DNA of 64,000 nt from Clostridiales bacterium (GCA_012520645.1 JAAYNV010000039.1:1-64000), one strand, 5' to 3'. Counted from the stretch's first letter, positions 16,919 through 26,768 are shown. Program-made: numbers and translations. The notes: generated from the sequence alone by a model not told the origin.

Positions 16919-18328
16919 TTAATAAGCATTTTTATTGATAAAGCCTTTGAAAATGGTCAAAAACATTATTTTCAGATCAAAACCAAAGGTCCAGTTTTCA
17001 ATATAATAAAGATCGTATTCCACTCTTTTTTTAATCGAAGTATCCCCACGGTATCCGTTGATCTGCGCCCATCCGGTCAATCCCGGTCGCACCTGATGCT
17101 TGACCATATAACGGGGGATTTCTTCCTTAAACCGCTCGACGAAAAGAGGTCTCTCCGGTCTTGGACCTACCAGACTCATGTCCCCCTTTAATATATTAAA
17201 CAGCTGCGGGAACTCGTCAATACTTGTCCTGCGCAGTATTTTTCCGATTCTCGTCACACGCGGATCATCCCGCACAGTCCATGCCTGTTTTTCCTCAGAT
17301 TCCTTCTGAAGCTCCATGGTACGAAACTTGTACATGGAAAAGGTTCTGTTGTGCAGTCCTACCCTCTCCTGCTTAAAAATCACAGGTCCCGGACTGGTAA
17401 ACTTGATCAGTATTGCTACGATCAGCATAACCGGCGATACCACCACGAGTCCGCAGAGCGAACCAAACACATCCATACACCGTTTTGCCAACCAGTTTAG
17501 CGTATTGGTCAGCGGAACATACCGGATATTAATGACCGGAAGTCCCATCAGATCTTCGGTATATGGTCTGCTTGGAATCAGGCTGTTATAGTCGGGAATA
17601 AACTTCGTATGCACACCCGACTTCTCACACAGATCCACAATTTCCTCCAGTCTGCCGTAATCCTGTAACGACAGGGTAATCGCAATCTCATCCAGCTTGT
17701 TCTCCGGCAGGATATAGAGCAGATTGTCAATCCTTCCTAACACTTTCACACCTTTATACTGAGTCCCTCTTGGCACCCTGTCATCCAGAATCCCCCGCAC
17801 CACATAGCCCCATTGGGGATTTTGATTGATCCGGTTGATATATTCCTCTGCCGCTCTGGAATAGCCGACTAAAAGAATATACTTGACGTTATAACCCTTC
17901 GCCCGAAAAAAGTGCAGTGCATTTCGAATAAGCTGCCTTACGATCGTGGTCATTACCACATTGACCACGCTGAACATAAAAATCAGGGATCTGGAAAAAT
18001 TCGGCTGATTAATCAGATACAGCACACTTAAAAAGATGACCGTCCCGACCACATTGGATTTGATAATTCCAAAAAACTCGTACTTACGTCTGGTTGCACG
18101 CTTCGGCGTATACATTTCAAAAATATAATACAGAATAACGTATCCCGGCACAATAAAATAAAGGGCACTAAAATAAACATTCATTCCTAGAACCCCTACG
18201 CCAGCCTTTTTCTCTGCAAATATACTTTCAAATTTCAAATACCAGGACAACATGTAAGCACATGCCGTAACGACCGCATCCACTAAAAGATGAATACGGT
18301 TAAACACTTTCTGGTTATCTTTTATCAT
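16919..18328 (-). CDS. Polyprenyl-phosphate sugar-1-phosphate transferase (WcaJ/CpsE-type)
   Basis: Membrane enzyme that starts repeat-unit synthesis by placing hexose-1-phosphate on undecaprenyl phosphate. Four to five N-terminal membrane segments (to about 140), a Rossmann-like middle (KYILLVGYSRAAEEY near 150) and the catalytic bacterial sugar transferase domain (about 265-469) with KRCMDVFGS, FKQERVG, MYKFRTM, LRRTSIDEFPQL and VGPRPE are visible. Length 469 matches the glucose- or galactose-1-phosphate transferases. A good promoter and an inverted repeat lie upstream. Which sugar it loads cannot be told from sequence. Confidence 0.92.
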   Translation of the reverse strand: MIKDNQKVFNRIHLLVDAVVTACAYMLSWYLKFESIFAEKKAGVGVLGMNVYFSALYFIVPGYVILYYIFEMYTPKRATRRKYEFFGIIKSNVVGTVIFLSVLYLINQPNFSRSLIFMFSVVNVVMTTIVRQLIRNALHFFRAKGYNVKYILLVGYSRAAEEYINRINQNPQWGYVVRGILDDRVPRGTQYKGVKVLGRIDNLLYILPENKLDEIAITLSLQDYGRLEEIVDLCEKSGVHTKFIPDYNSLIPSRPYTEDLMGLPVINIRYVPLTNTLNWLAKRCMDVFGSLCGLVVVSPVMLIVAILIKFTSPGPVIFKQERVGLHNRTFSMYKFRTMELQKESEEKQAWTVRDDPRVTRIGKILRRTSIDEFPQLFNILKGDMSLVGPRPERPLFVERFKEEIPRYMVKHQVRPGLTGWAQINGYRGDTSIKKRVEYDLYYIENWTFGFDLKIMFLTIFKGFINKNAY

Positions 18329-18354
18329 TGTAATTCACCTGATTTTCATATGAC

Positions 18355-18373
18355 ATATGCTGTTTCGGCATAT
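18355..18373 (-). promoter_or_regulatory. Inverted repeat downstream of the sugar-transferase promoter
   Basis: ATATGC, seven bases, GCATAT, starting about 12 bases after the -10 box and ending about 25 bases before the ATG. Possible operator or 5' hairpin. Confidence 0.4.
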
Positions 18374-18384
18374 ATACACAAAAT

Positions 18385-18413
18385 ATTGTACCTTATTTGA
18401 AGTAAAAGTACAA
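18385..18413 (-). promoter_or_regulatory. Sigma-A promoter of the sugar transferase-LCP unit
   Basis: Minus-strand TTGTAC (18413-18408), 17-base spacer, TACAAT (18390-18385), about 57 bases before the start codon. Confidence 0.7.
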
Positions 18414-18454
18414 CTTAAAGTTTGTTTCTTCATAAAAACTTCAGAAACCACTCT

Positions 18455-19435
18455 CTATTCCGTCAGGCGGTTGATCACATTTTTCCAGAGCAGCCACTGG
18501 ATTTTCGCATAATGCTTCGTATTTTTCCACTGAAATTTTATCTTATGCGCACGTCCCTTTTGTGAAAAACAAAGTGCAATCCCCTCTGCCAGCCCTTTCC
18601 GGTAAGACGCTCCCAGATGCTTTTTCAGGAAGAAAATATATTTCACCGCATGACCGCATAATAAAAACGGCAGGTTTAAAACAAGCTGCAGAAACGGCAT
18701 ATTCTTATATGCCAGATAAACACTGTTTCTGGCAGAAAGCCTGACCTTGAACGGATTGTGCGCAGACCCCGTCGTCGCACTTCCGGCATGCAGTACCATG
18801 GCAGACGGCTCATATAGATTTCGGAAACCATGAATCAGCGCACGATAGCCGACATCAATATCCTCCAGATAAGCAAAGTGGTTTTCATCAAAGCCGCCAA
18901 GTTTACAGAGCATCTCCCTCCGGTAAATGGCGGCTCCGCCGCAGGCAGCAAAGATCTCATTTTTTTTATTATAACGATCCTTCGGTCTGCCCTTTCCTCT
19001 GGCAAATGCCCAGCCAAGCGCACAGTAAAGGTCTCCGGCATCATCCAGTACTTCCGGCTCCCTTAACGAAAGCATTCGTGCGCTCACCGAAAAGAGCCGC
19101 TCATCGGATTCGATTGCTCCGGTCAGCCGCTCCACAAAACCCGCAAGCACCTCCGTATCGTTATTTAACAACAGAATATAAGGCGTTTGGGCCTCCCGGA
19201 TTCCGATATTGACCGCACCGCAAAATCCGGTATTGTGATCCAGCCTGATCTGCCTGAGGTTCTCACATTCTACCGTTTTTTTCAGCTCATCCACCACGTT
19301 TTCACTGCCGTCCGTGGAGCCGTTATCAATCACCAGAATATCAAAGAAACACTGCTGTTTCAAAAGCGATAAAATACATGCTTCCAGATACCGTATTCCA
19401 TTATAGTTTGGAATCACTACCGTTGTTTTTTTCAT
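18455..19435 (-). CDS. GT2 glycosyltransferase
   Basis: Sugar transferase of 326 residues, GT-A fold from the first residues: VVIPNYNG, then IDNGSTDGS (nucleotide site) near residue 37, LLNNDTEV (metal-binding D) near 92, and ED acidic pair in YLEDIDVGYR near 190. A hydrophobic C-terminal segment about 245-265 may anchor it to the membrane. This layout is seen in rhamnosyltransferases (RfbF/WbbL-like). It overlaps the upstream GT2 by ATGA, so the two are translated together. Donor and acceptor unknown. Confidence 0.88.
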   Translation of the reverse strand: MKKTTVVIPNYNGIRYLEACILSLLKQQCFFDILVIDNGSTDGSENVVDELKKTVECENLRQIRLDHNTGFCGAVNIGIREAQTPYILLLNNDTEVLAGFVERLTGAIESDERLFSVSARMLSLREPEVLDDAGDLYCALGWAFARGKGRPKDRYNKKNEIFAACGGAAIYRREMLCKLGGFDENHFAYLEDIDVGYRALIHGFRNLYEPSAMVLHAGSATTGSAHNPFKVRLSARNSVYLAYKNMPFLQLVLNLPFLLCGHAVKYIFFLKKHLGASYRKGLAEGIALCFSQKGRAHKIKFQWKNTKHYAKIQWLLWKNVINRLTE

Positions 19436-20919
19436 AAGCTATATTCTTTTCCCGGATCATACAGCAACCGATAACCGGCTTCCCGCAGCCGTTCTCCAAG
19501 CCGCAGACTGACCGCCTTTAACTGCTCCTGCGTACAACCCATTCCCTGCAGATCCCGGATAAACAGATTCTGCCTGTCCGGTTCCAACTGTGTCTGCAGA
19601 AAACCAAGCTGCCTTTCACTTAAGTGCTTTCCGGTTTCCTGATAAAATACCTCCATAAGAATGGGGACAGCTTCCTCCCGTATCCGAAGGAAACGTATGT
19701 CCAGTGCATCGACATTCTGCATCAGCACGGCTCGATGCATATAACCGGAAAAACGCTTTGGCATCCCTTCGTAACAGATTCTTCCTGACGCATCATAGGC
19801 GCCCCCTGCCACTCTTCCTTTCCGCAGCAGACGTCCTCCGACTGCACCGAGATCGTTTCTCTGGTCAAGAGGACCGGACAGATAGCTCACCCGGTAAAAG
19901 CCCAGATGCTTTTCATGCCGCATCCGTACCTGATAGCCAAGCTCCCTGCAATAGTCATTGACAGCCTTTCTGCCCGCTTCGTAGGCATACATCTTGCTGT
20001 CCGGATTCTCTGCCGTGGACTGCACATGACAACGCCAGTGGTAGAGCACCTTCGGCACATGTATAACCGCCCGCTGCATGGCTTCTGCCTTTTTCCTCCC
20101 GGCATTTGCAGAAAGCGCCATTCTGCCTTCCATTTCTTCGTTCATCTTTACTCTCCGAAGCACCTGCAAAATCATATCGTAATCCTGTGCTCCGTCATAA
20201 AGAGAGCGGAAACCAACCTGTTTCAGATACTCTGCACGTACTACCAGAAAATGACAGATATAATTATTGGATAAAAACAAGTCATAGTTAAAATCCGTCT
20301 TGTAGTGCGGATCGTAAAATCGTTTCCCGCCGCCGTCCATCTTATCCTCATCCGAGTACAGCATGACCGGCACATTTCCCCTGTCATTCTCTGCATAAAG
20401 GGCTTTTGCCATCTCATACAGGGCATCTTCAGTCAGTACATCATCATGATCCAAAAGACCGACATAGTCCCCGGTCACTTCCCGTAATCCCGCATTGGAA
20501 TTACCGGAGATTCCCTCATTTTTTCCCAGTCTGATATAACGGATCCGTACATCCTCATACTGTTTTACGACCTGCTCCACGCGGTCGGAAGCCGACGCAT
20601 CTGCAAGAATCAGCTCAAACCGCTTCCAGGTCTGCAAAAGCACACTTTCGATCAGCGCCCGCAGGTAGTCCTCCTTTGTCTCAAAGGCAGGAACGAGAAT
20701 GCTGAAAGTCACCGGAAGTTCCTGTTGAAGCTCCTCTGCCACCCGCTCCTGTTTCTCCCGCTCTGCCTCTGTAAGCCCGCTGTAGCTGTATTCTTCCTTC
20801 CTCTTCTCCTGCAACCGCTCAAGGGCTGCATAGAAACCGTCCGCGACACCATTCTTACGGATATATTTAACTGTCCGGCGTATATTTGCCGCATTGAATA
20901 TCCTGCTTATTTTTCCCAA
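19432..20919 (-). CDS. GT2 glycosyltransferase, large
   Basis: 495-residue sugar transferase. An arginine-rich N terminus of about 65 residues (KYIRKNGVADGF) is followed by a GT-A domain starting FSILVPAFET, with NEGISGNSNAGL, LLDHDDVL (metal-binding DHD) near residue 165, and LYHWRCHVQST. The C-terminal 150 residues form a second region with a GT2-like remnant. The start is TTG, 19 bases after the DUF4956 stop, with GGTGTGG as ribosome site; no better ATG is available. The same NEGISGN/DHDD signature recurs in the GT2 at 24731, marking them as a related set. Confidence 0.86.
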   Translation of the reverse strand: MGKISRIFNAANIRRTVKYIRKNGVADGFYAALERLQEKRKEEYSYSGLTEAEREKQERVAEELQQELPVTFSILVPAFETKEDYLRALIESVLLQTWKRFELILADASASDRVEQVVKQYEDVRIRYIRLGKNEGISGNSNAGLREVTGDYVGLLDHDDVLTEDALYEMAKALYAENDRGNVPVMLYSDEDKMDGGGKRFYDPHYKTDFNYDLFLSNNYICHFLVVRAEYLKQVGFRSLYDGAQDYDMILQVLRRVKMNEEMEGRMALSANAGRKKAEAMQRAVIHVPKVLYHWRCHVQSTAENPDSKMYAYEAGRKAVNDYCRELGYQVRMRHEKHLGFYRVSYLSGPLDQRNDLGAVGGRLLRKGRVAGGAYDASGRICYEGMPKRFSGYMHRAVLMQNVDALDIRFLRIREEAVPILMEVFYQETGKHLSERQLGFLQTQLEPDRQNLFIRDLQGMGCTQEQLKAVSLRLGERLREAGYRLLYDPGKEYSL

Positions 20920-20938
20920 TTTTCCACACCGTGCTCTT

Positions 20939-21613
20939 TTAGAAATTCACTTCCCCATCACGGGATATTAATGACACTCCTGTCACATCCTTTACTTCAG
21001 AAACAGCCTTTATGAGAGCGCTCTGGTCTTTTACCTTCAACTCTACAATAAAATCGGTCTTTCCTCCGGAAGTATTTCTGGATTTTACACTATAATGCTT
21101 TGTCACACGACCGATCGTCTGAAGCACTTCCTCTTCACAGGAAAGGCTGGCTGCATTGACCACCAGCAGCATGGATGCCATTCCAATCGGTGTCAGCTCA
21201 AGCGCAAACAGTCCGATGGTCAGAATCAGCCCTGCGATCACTGCAATTTCAAACATTCCGGCACCACAGATAATACCGGTACTGATCGCCCAGAACAGGA
21301 AAACCAGATCCTTCGGGTCTTTGACCGCCGTACGGAAACGGATAATGGACAGTGCACCGACCATACCGAGAGAAATCACGAGATTGGACTGCATCGCAAG
21401 AATGATGCTCGCCGTGATGACTGCAATCAGCGCCAGTGAAATATTAAAGCTCTTATTATAAAAGGTCTTTTTTGTTGAAATATAATAGATCAGGAAAATG
21501 TAGCATGCGAGCAGTGTTGTGACCGCAAGTACCGTAACAATCTGTGCTATAGAAATATTATTGCCCGAAAATCCTTCGAGCACGGATTTTTTAATCATAT
21601 CTTTGAATGTCAT
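20939..21613 (-). CDS. DUF4956 membrane protein
   Basis: 224 residues, four membrane segments in the first 150 by eye (first at about 23-45), then a soluble ACT-like C terminus ending in VTGVSLISRDGE. The conserved core IIRFRTAVKDPKDLVFLFW-type segment is characteristic of DUF4956. Members almost always sit beside a polyphosphate-polymerase (VTC) domain gene, as here, nine bases downstream of one. Function is unproven; a role as the membrane partner of the VTC protein is inferred from this association. Confidence 0.88.
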   Translation of the reverse strand: MTFKDMIKKSVLEGFSGNNISIAQIVTVLAVTTLLACYIFLIYYISTKKTFYNKSFNISLALIAVITASIILAMQSNLVISLGMVGALSIIRFRTAVKDPKDLVFLFWAISTGIICGAGMFEIAVIAGLILTIGLFALELTPIGMASMLLVVNAASLSCEEEVLQTIGRVTKHYSVKSRNTSGGKTDFIVELKVKDQSALIKAVSEVKDVTGVSLISRDGEVNF

Positions 21614-21621
21614 AAATAACC

Positions 21622-22332
21622 TTACTCCTTCTCATTGTGCCTTCTGCATAAATAGTATTTTGAAAAATTTGTCTGCTTCAAGCGCCCCAGTTCCAGCTGC
21701 TTCTTGATATAAGATGGGAGGAACTCATCGTACTTTACCTCCAGCACATGCTGCCCTGCCGGCAGAATCGGATACTGCCTCATATCCTTCTCAAAAAAGC
21801 GTTCAAACTGAACCGAGGATGTAATATTTTGGTCAAATGTAATGCGGACATTGCCCTGACTGCATACATAGGGTACACGCTCATAAGTCACAATAACCTT
21901 CGGGCGTAAAAGTCTGGTCCGTGCAAGCACCGCAAACTGCTGCAGGAGCGGCGGGTATTGTGCAAGCCTGTCCGCCTCCACGGAAAGGGTTTCTCCGGCT
22001 AACAGAATACCTGCCTGTTCTCTTGTCAGCTTTGCGGTTTCCTTATGTGTCATCCCGTTTTTCTTGCTCTTCTTTTCCAGTGTGATCCGCGCATCACTTG
22101 CCTCATAGATACGGATTCGAAACTTGGCTCTCGGATCCTCGCCGGCTTCATTCTGATAATAACATGTATTATAATAATCATCAAAATAAACACTTCGAAT
22201 CTGATAGCTTCCCCGCTCTGCCACATGGGCATCCCGTGAAACCAGTCCATCCAGTCTGTTTCCGAGCACTGCCAGTTCTCCGGCACTTACCAGATATTTG
22301 TACTCGTGCCGGTATTTCAATGCTTCTTCCAT
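21622..22332 (-). CDS. Polyphosphate polymerase (VTC) domain protein
   Basis: 236-residue soluble triphosphate-tunnel-fold protein, related to the catalytic domain of yeast Vtc4, which makes polyphosphate from ATP. Charged tunnel residues are all present: HEYKYLV at the N terminus, IRSVYFD, KFRIRIY, LEKKSKKNG, VTYERVPY, and EVKYDEFLP. So it looks catalytically intact. It starts at the base after the GtrA stop codon and precedes the DUF4956 gene, in the same transcript as two glycosyltransferases. This suggests a phosphate-related modification of, or control over, the wall glycan, but no such role is proven. Confidence 0.88.
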   Translation of the reverse strand: MEEALKYRHEYKYLVSAGELAVLGNRLDGLVSRDAHVAERGSYQIRSVYFDDYYNTCYYQNEAGEDPRAKFRIRIYEASDARITLEKKSKKNGMTHKETAKLTREQAGILLAGETLSVEADRLAQYPPLLQQFAVLARTRLLRPKVIVTYERVPYVCSQGNVRITFDQNITSSVQFERFFEKDMRQYPILPAGQHVLEVKYDEFLPSYIKKQLELGRLKQTNFSKYYLCRRHNEKE

Positions 22333-22758
22333 TTACTTTTTCTCCAAAAAAATTTTCCTTGTCACAAAATTATAGACCATAACGATTCCGGTGGCAATAA
22401 TTTTTCCCGCCATTTCCGCGGTTCCGCTGCCTATCACTTCCTGCAGAGCCGGAAGGTTATGATAAATTCCATCCACACAGCCGTAGATGATGATTTCATT
22501 CAGTCCAAGTCCAATCACACTCAGCACGGTAAACGCAATAAATTCCACACGCTTGTCCAGATCCTCTTTACGTTCAAATACAAATTTCATGCTGAGGATA
22601 TAATTGGCTATCAGTGAAATGGTAAAACCAAAGAAGGTTGCCGACATATAATGAATACCAACAACATAGTTCAAAAAGGAGAATACCGCAAAGTCTATAA
22701 TCGTGCTGATAATACCTACCACTCCGAATTTCAATATCTGATCGATCAGTTTTTTCAT
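22333..22758 (-). CDS. GtrA-family membrane protein
   Basis: 141 residues with four membrane segments, GtrA fold (FGVVGIISTIIDFAVF at the start and RKIFLEKK at the end). GtrA proteins are thought to flip polyprenyl-phosphate-linked sugars across the membrane for glycan side-branch addition. The next gene downstream starts at the base after its stop, so it heads the GtrA-VTC-DUF4956-GT2-GT2 transcript. A second GtrA-family gene lies at 45578. Confidence 0.87.
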   Translation of the reverse strand: MKKLIDQILKFGVVGIISTIIDFAVFSFLNYVVGIHYMSATFFGFTISLIANYILSMKFVFERKEDLDKRVEFIAFTVLSVIGLGLNEIIIYGCVDGIYHNLPALQEVIGSGTAEMAGKIIATGIVMVYNFVTRKIFLEKK

Positions 22759-22806
22759 AGATAAATTTTCCTTGTATTGATTTCTTTTCCGGATTTTTAC
22801 AACATA

Positions 22807-22833
22807 AGACTACAGGCTTACCGCCTGTAGTCT
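22807..22833 (-). terminator. Hairpin between phosphohexomutase and GtrA genes
   Basis: Perfect 11-base stem (22807-22817 with 22823-22833) and a five-base loop. On the minus strand the following sequence is TTATGTTG, only moderately T-rich; on the plus strand a long T-rich run follows. Probably ends the phosphohexomutase transcript. Confidence 0.65.
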
Positions 22834-22902
22834 GTTTGTTTCTTCTTATTTATTTTTTACACGCAATTCTCGGGAAAAACGCTTGCTCGTTCCCAAAAGG
22901 CC

Positions 22903-24630
22903 TTACGCATCCAGCTTCGCTTTCAATGCCTCTGTCAGCGCTTCGACCTTCGCCTTTGCATCCTCCAGATCCTTTCCTTTGACTCCCATATAGAACTTGA
23001 TCTTCGGCTCCGTGCCGGACGGACGTGCACAGCACCAGGAATCGTTTGTCAGATCAAAGTAAAGTACATTGGACTTCGGAAGACCTGTTTTTCCTTCTGC
23101 TCCGGTCTCATAATTTACAACCTTATCTGCATCATAATCACGGAATTCACGTACCTTGAGTTCTCCGAATTCCTTCGGCGGGTTTGCACGAAGTTTATCC
23201 ATCATGGCTGCGATCTGCTTGGATCCTTCGATTCCCTTTAACGTAATCGTATACATATCTTCCTTGAAATAACCGTATTTCTCGTAAATCTTAAGCATCT
23301 GGTCCCATACGGTAATGCCCTGTTTCTTGCACCATGCAGCTACCTCGCACAGACCCATCACGGCTACGATTGCATCCTTATCTCTTGCATGAGTTCCTGC
23401 CAGACAGCCATAGCTTTCTTCCAGACCAAATACATAGTGGTTGCTTCCGTTCTGCTCGAACAGCTTGATCTGCTCTCCGATAAACTTAAAGCCGGTCAGC
23501 ACTTCGATTAACTTCACATTATAATCTGCGGTAATCCGGTCTGCTAAGTTAGTCGTAACGATGGTCTTCACAAGCGCAGGATTCTCCGGCATGGTTCCGG
23601 TTGCCGTTCTCTCTCTTAAAATATACTCTGCAATGAGCATACCGGACATATTTCCGGTAAAAGGAACGTACTCCCCGCTCTTCGTATCCAGCGCATAAAT
23701 ACCGAGTCTGTCCGCATCCGGGTCGGTTGCCAGAACGATATCCGCATGCTTCTCCTTTGCCAGCTTCAGTGCCAGGGTAAATGCCTTCGGATCCTCCGGA
23801 TTCGGGTATTCCAACGTCGTAAACTTCGGATCCGGCATTTCCTGCTCCGGTACCACATAGACATTCTTGAAGCCCAGTTCGGAAAGGATTCTTCTGACCG
23901 GAACGTTTCCGGTTCCATTAAACGGGGAATATACGATCTTGATTTCGTCTGCCACTTCCTTGATCACATCCGGGTGTATGATCTGCTTTTTCAGCTCTGC
24001 CATGTAAGCATCATCAATCTCTTTTCCAATGATATTATAAAGCCCGGCTTCCATGGCGTCCTCTTTGCTCATGGTCTTTACCGTATGATAATCGGTCACT
24101 GCCTTAACTTCTCCGATAATCTCTTTATCCTTCGGAGCCGTTACCTGTGCACCGTCTTCCCAGTATACCTTGTAGCCGTTGTATTCCGGCGGATTGTGGC
24201 TGGCTGTGATCACAATACCGGAAATACAGCCTAACTTACGCAGCGCAAAGGAAAGTTCCGGTGTCGGACGGAGTGCATCGAATACATAAGCCTTAATGCC
24301 GTTTGCCGCCATACAGCGTGCCGCTTCATCAGCAAACTCCGGAGACATAAAACGGGAATCATATGCAATCGCAATCCCTTTATCCTGTCCGTTCTGCTTG
24401 ATAATATAATTGGCAAGTCCCTGTGTCGCCTTACGTACAGTATAGACGTTCATACGGTTGGTACCTGCACCGATGACACCTCTTAATCCTCCTGTACCAA
24501 ATTCCAATTCCTTATAGAAGCGGTCTTCCACTTCCTTTTCATCATTACGGATGGCAAGTAATTCATTCTTGGTCTCCTGGTCAAAATAATCATCCTCCAG
24601 CCAGAAGTTAAATTGTTCCTGATAGCTCAT
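22903..24630 (-). CDS. Phospho-sugar mutase (phosphoglucomutase/phosphomannomutase)
   Basis: Interconverts hexose 6- and 1-phosphates, supplying glucose-1-phosphate for dTDP-sugars and perhaps mannose-1-phosphate for GDP-mannose. Visible blocks are the phosphoserine loop TASHNPPEYNGYK (about 143), metal loop DPDADRLG (about 303), sugar loop GLEESYG (about 404) and the phosphate loop RPSGTEPKIKFY near the C terminus. At 575 residues it is the long PgcA-type. GGAGG six bases before ATG. It has hairpins on both sides, so it is probably its own transcription unit within the glycan block. Glucose versus mannose preference cannot be assigned by eye. Confidence 0.93.
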   Translation of the reverse strand: MSYQEQFNFWLEDDYFDQETKNELLAIRNDEKEVEDRFYKELEFGTGGLRGVIGAGTNRMNVYTVRKATQGLANYIIKQNGQDKGIAIAYDSRFMSPEFADEAARCMAANGIKAYVFDALRPTPELSFALRKLGCISGIVITASHNPPEYNGYKVYWEDGAQVTAPKDKEIIGEVKAVTDYHTVKTMSKEDAMEAGLYNIIGKEIDDAYMAELKKQIIHPDVIKEVADEIKIVYSPFNGTGNVPVRRILSELGFKNVYVVPEQEMPDPKFTTLEYPNPEDPKAFTLALKLAKEKHADIVLATDPDADRLGIYALDTKSGEYVPFTGNMSGMLIAEYILRERTATGTMPENPALVKTIVTTNLADRITADYNVKLIEVLTGFKFIGEQIKLFEQNGSNHYVFGLEESYGCLAGTHARDKDAIVAVMGLCEVAAWCKKQGITVWDQMLKIYEKYGYFKEDMYTITLKGIEGSKQIAAMMDKLRANPPKEFGELKVREFRDYDADKVVNYETGAEGKTGLPKSNVLYFDLTNDSWCCARPSGTEPKIKFYMGVKGKDLEDAKAKVEALTEALKAKLDA

Positions 24631-24730
24631 ATGTTACCTCCATGTCCTTCCTGTGTTGTTTGTGTTTCCTTTATACTCTACGCAAAGGAAGCTGCGGCTT
24701 TCTCTGCGGCAGATTCTTTATGCCCTTCCT

Positions 24731-26704
24731 CTATACCTGTAGTGTAAAATCGCTGTGATCCAGTGAAAAATTAGGATTATAATAAGGATCTCCCGCCTGC
24801 AAAGCGGTCTTCCATTTTTCACGGAACCGTGCCGACTCCTCATTATAGCGCTCTGCCTTTTCATCCTTGTCATCCAGACCTCTGGACAGGGATTCAAAAT
24901 GATACAGCTCGCAATAGGGGTTAAATACATTCAGATAGCCTTTCTCCCGAAGCCTTAAGCAAAAATCCACGTCATTGAGCGCTACGGCAAAACTCTCATC
25001 CAGCCCGCCAAGCTGCTCATACAGCTTCTTTTTCACAAGAAGACATGCCCCGGTGACCGCCGTCACATCCTGCGCATAGCAGAGTCTTCCCATATAACCT
25101 ACATTTTCATAATTGACCTTGTAATGGGTGTGTCCCGCCGTCCGGTGGGCGCCCAGACCGATCACAATACCGGCATGCTGGATGGTCTTGTCCGGATAGT
25201 AGAGCTTTGCTCCTACCGCCCCCACATCCGCGCGCTGCCCATACATCAGAAGTTCTTCCATCCAGTTGACGGAAATGACCTGTGTATCATTATTTAAAAG
25301 GAGAATATATTCTCCTGTCGCAAAGCTTACACCAAAGTTGTTGATCCGGGAATAATTAAATTCCCCTTCGTAGGTGACAACACGAACCTTCGGATGCCTG
25401 TTCAATTCTTCATAATATTCCCGGATTTCCGAAGTAGTACTGTTATTCTCCACCACAATGATCTCATAGTTTTCATAGGTGGATTTATCCAGAATCGAGC
25501 TGACACACCGGCTTAAATCCTCGTAGTGATCCTTGTTTGCAATGATGATCGAAATTTTCGGGGTCCCAGTCAGGGCATACTTGATACGAAAGATCGTCTC
25601 GAAAGCACGGCTGCTGATGATTTCAAAGTTCTCAAATCCCTGTTTTTTCAAATGATCTGCCACTGCACCTCTTGCCGCCTCAATCGCATAGGTCTTGGCA
25701 CTGATATCCGATGCCACGCTGCCCGGATGGGATCTCCAGTAATACAACAGCTTCGGCACATGTACAACCTTCTTTGCCGCTGTCGTAAGCCGCAGGATCA
25801 TATCATGATCCTGACTGCCGTCAAACTGTGAACGGAACAACTCCGTTCCTTCTAAGAGTTCCCTTGCAAATACGCTGAAATGGCAAATGTAATTATTTGC
25901 CCGCAGGGTATCAATCGCATAATCCGGCTTGAAATGCAGGGTAATCATCTTATCGATATCACCGTTTTTAAAGGTGGCTTCATCACAGTAGATATAGTCT
26001 GCTCCCTGCTTTGCAATGACCTTCCGGTATTCGAACAGCACCGACGGATGCAGAATATCATCATGATCAAACAGACCGATATAATTTCCGGTTGCCATCT
26101 TATAGCATTCGTTGGTATTTCCGGAAATTCCTTCATTGCTTTTTAACTTCTGGTACACGATCCGGCTATCCTTTGTACGATACTGCGCACAGATCTCACC
26201 CACATAGGCATGCTCTGCATCGGAGCCGTCTGCCAGACACAGTTCCCAGTTTTCATAGGTCTGGTTCACCACCGAATCAATCATCTCTGTCAAAAACTGC
26301 TTCGGCGTATTATAAAGCGGCACCAGAATACTGAATTTAACCTCGCCTTCAAATACGGTACTGCGCTGCTTTAGGATCTGCTCCTTCGTCGGAAAGCTCG
26401 CCCTTCCGTGCTTTTTCTGCGCCTTTTTCTCGATTGCCTTGCTCTTTAACTTTCGGGCAATGCCTTTCGGGCTGCCATAGCGGACTACCCTGTCCTTCGT
26501 ACGGATGATCAGGTGCATGAGTGACCGCGCCGGCTTGCTGATCTTCCAGAGTGGATTGTTTTTAATCCGCTTCAGTTTAAAATCCAGATCTGCAATCTCT
26601 GTCTCAGCGTCTGCCAGTTTCCCCGCCAACACGCTGTTTTTCTGCTTTTCCTTCTCATAAGCAGCTTTATAATATTCCAATAAATCTTCTTCGTTGTTCA
26701 TCAT
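24731..26704 (-). CDS. Two-domain GT2 glycosyltransferase with N-terminal coiled coil
   Basis: 657 residues. A predicted coiled coil at 5-60 ends in LWKISKPARSL, a motif common ahead of rhamnan- and O-antigen-type transferases. GT-A domain 1 begins FSILVPLYNT (about 133) with NEGISGNTNE and LFDHDDIL; GT-A domain 2 begins ISIIIANKDH (about 385) with VVENNSTT and LLNNDTQV. Two active sites suggest that it adds two sugars or alternates linkages, as in polymerising enzymes. It is followed by the phosphohexomutase gene. A possible extended -10 promoter (TGCTATACT, 26756-26748 on the minus strand) precedes it. Confidence 0.88.
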   Translation of the reverse strand: MMNNEEDLLEYYKAAYEKEKQKNSVLAGKLADAETEIADLDFKLKRIKNNPLWKISKPARSLMHLIIRTKDRVVRYGSPKGIARKLKSKAIEKKAQKKHGRASFPTKEQILKQRSTVFEGEVKFSILVPLYNTPKQFLTEMIDSVVNQTYENWELCLADGSDAEHAYVGEICAQYRTKDSRIVYQKLKSNEGISGNTNECYKMATGNYIGLFDHDDILHPSVLFEYRKVIAKQGADYIYCDEATFKNGDIDKMITLHFKPDYAIDTLRANNYICHFSVFARELLEGTELFRSQFDGSQDHDMILRLTTAAKKVVHVPKLLYYWRSHPGSVASDISAKTYAIEAARGAVADHLKKQGFENFEIISSRAFETIFRIKYALTGTPKISIIIANKDHYEDLSRCVSSILDKSTYENYEIIVVENNSTTSEIREYYEELNRHPKVRVVTYEGEFNYSRINNFGVSFATGEYILLLNNDTQVISVNWMEELLMYGQRADVGAVGAKLYYPDKTIQHAGIVIGLGAHRTAGHTHYKVNYENVGYMGRLCYAQDVTAVTGACLLVKKKLYEQLGGLDESFAVALNDVDFCLRLREKGYLNVFNPYCELYHFESLSRGLDDKDEKAERYNEESARFREKWKTALQAGDPYYNPNFSLDHSDFTLQV

Positions 26705-26768
26705 AACTCCTTCATATACACGTACATTTTACGTGCCATACGAAAATAGTATAGCATATTTTTCCGGA

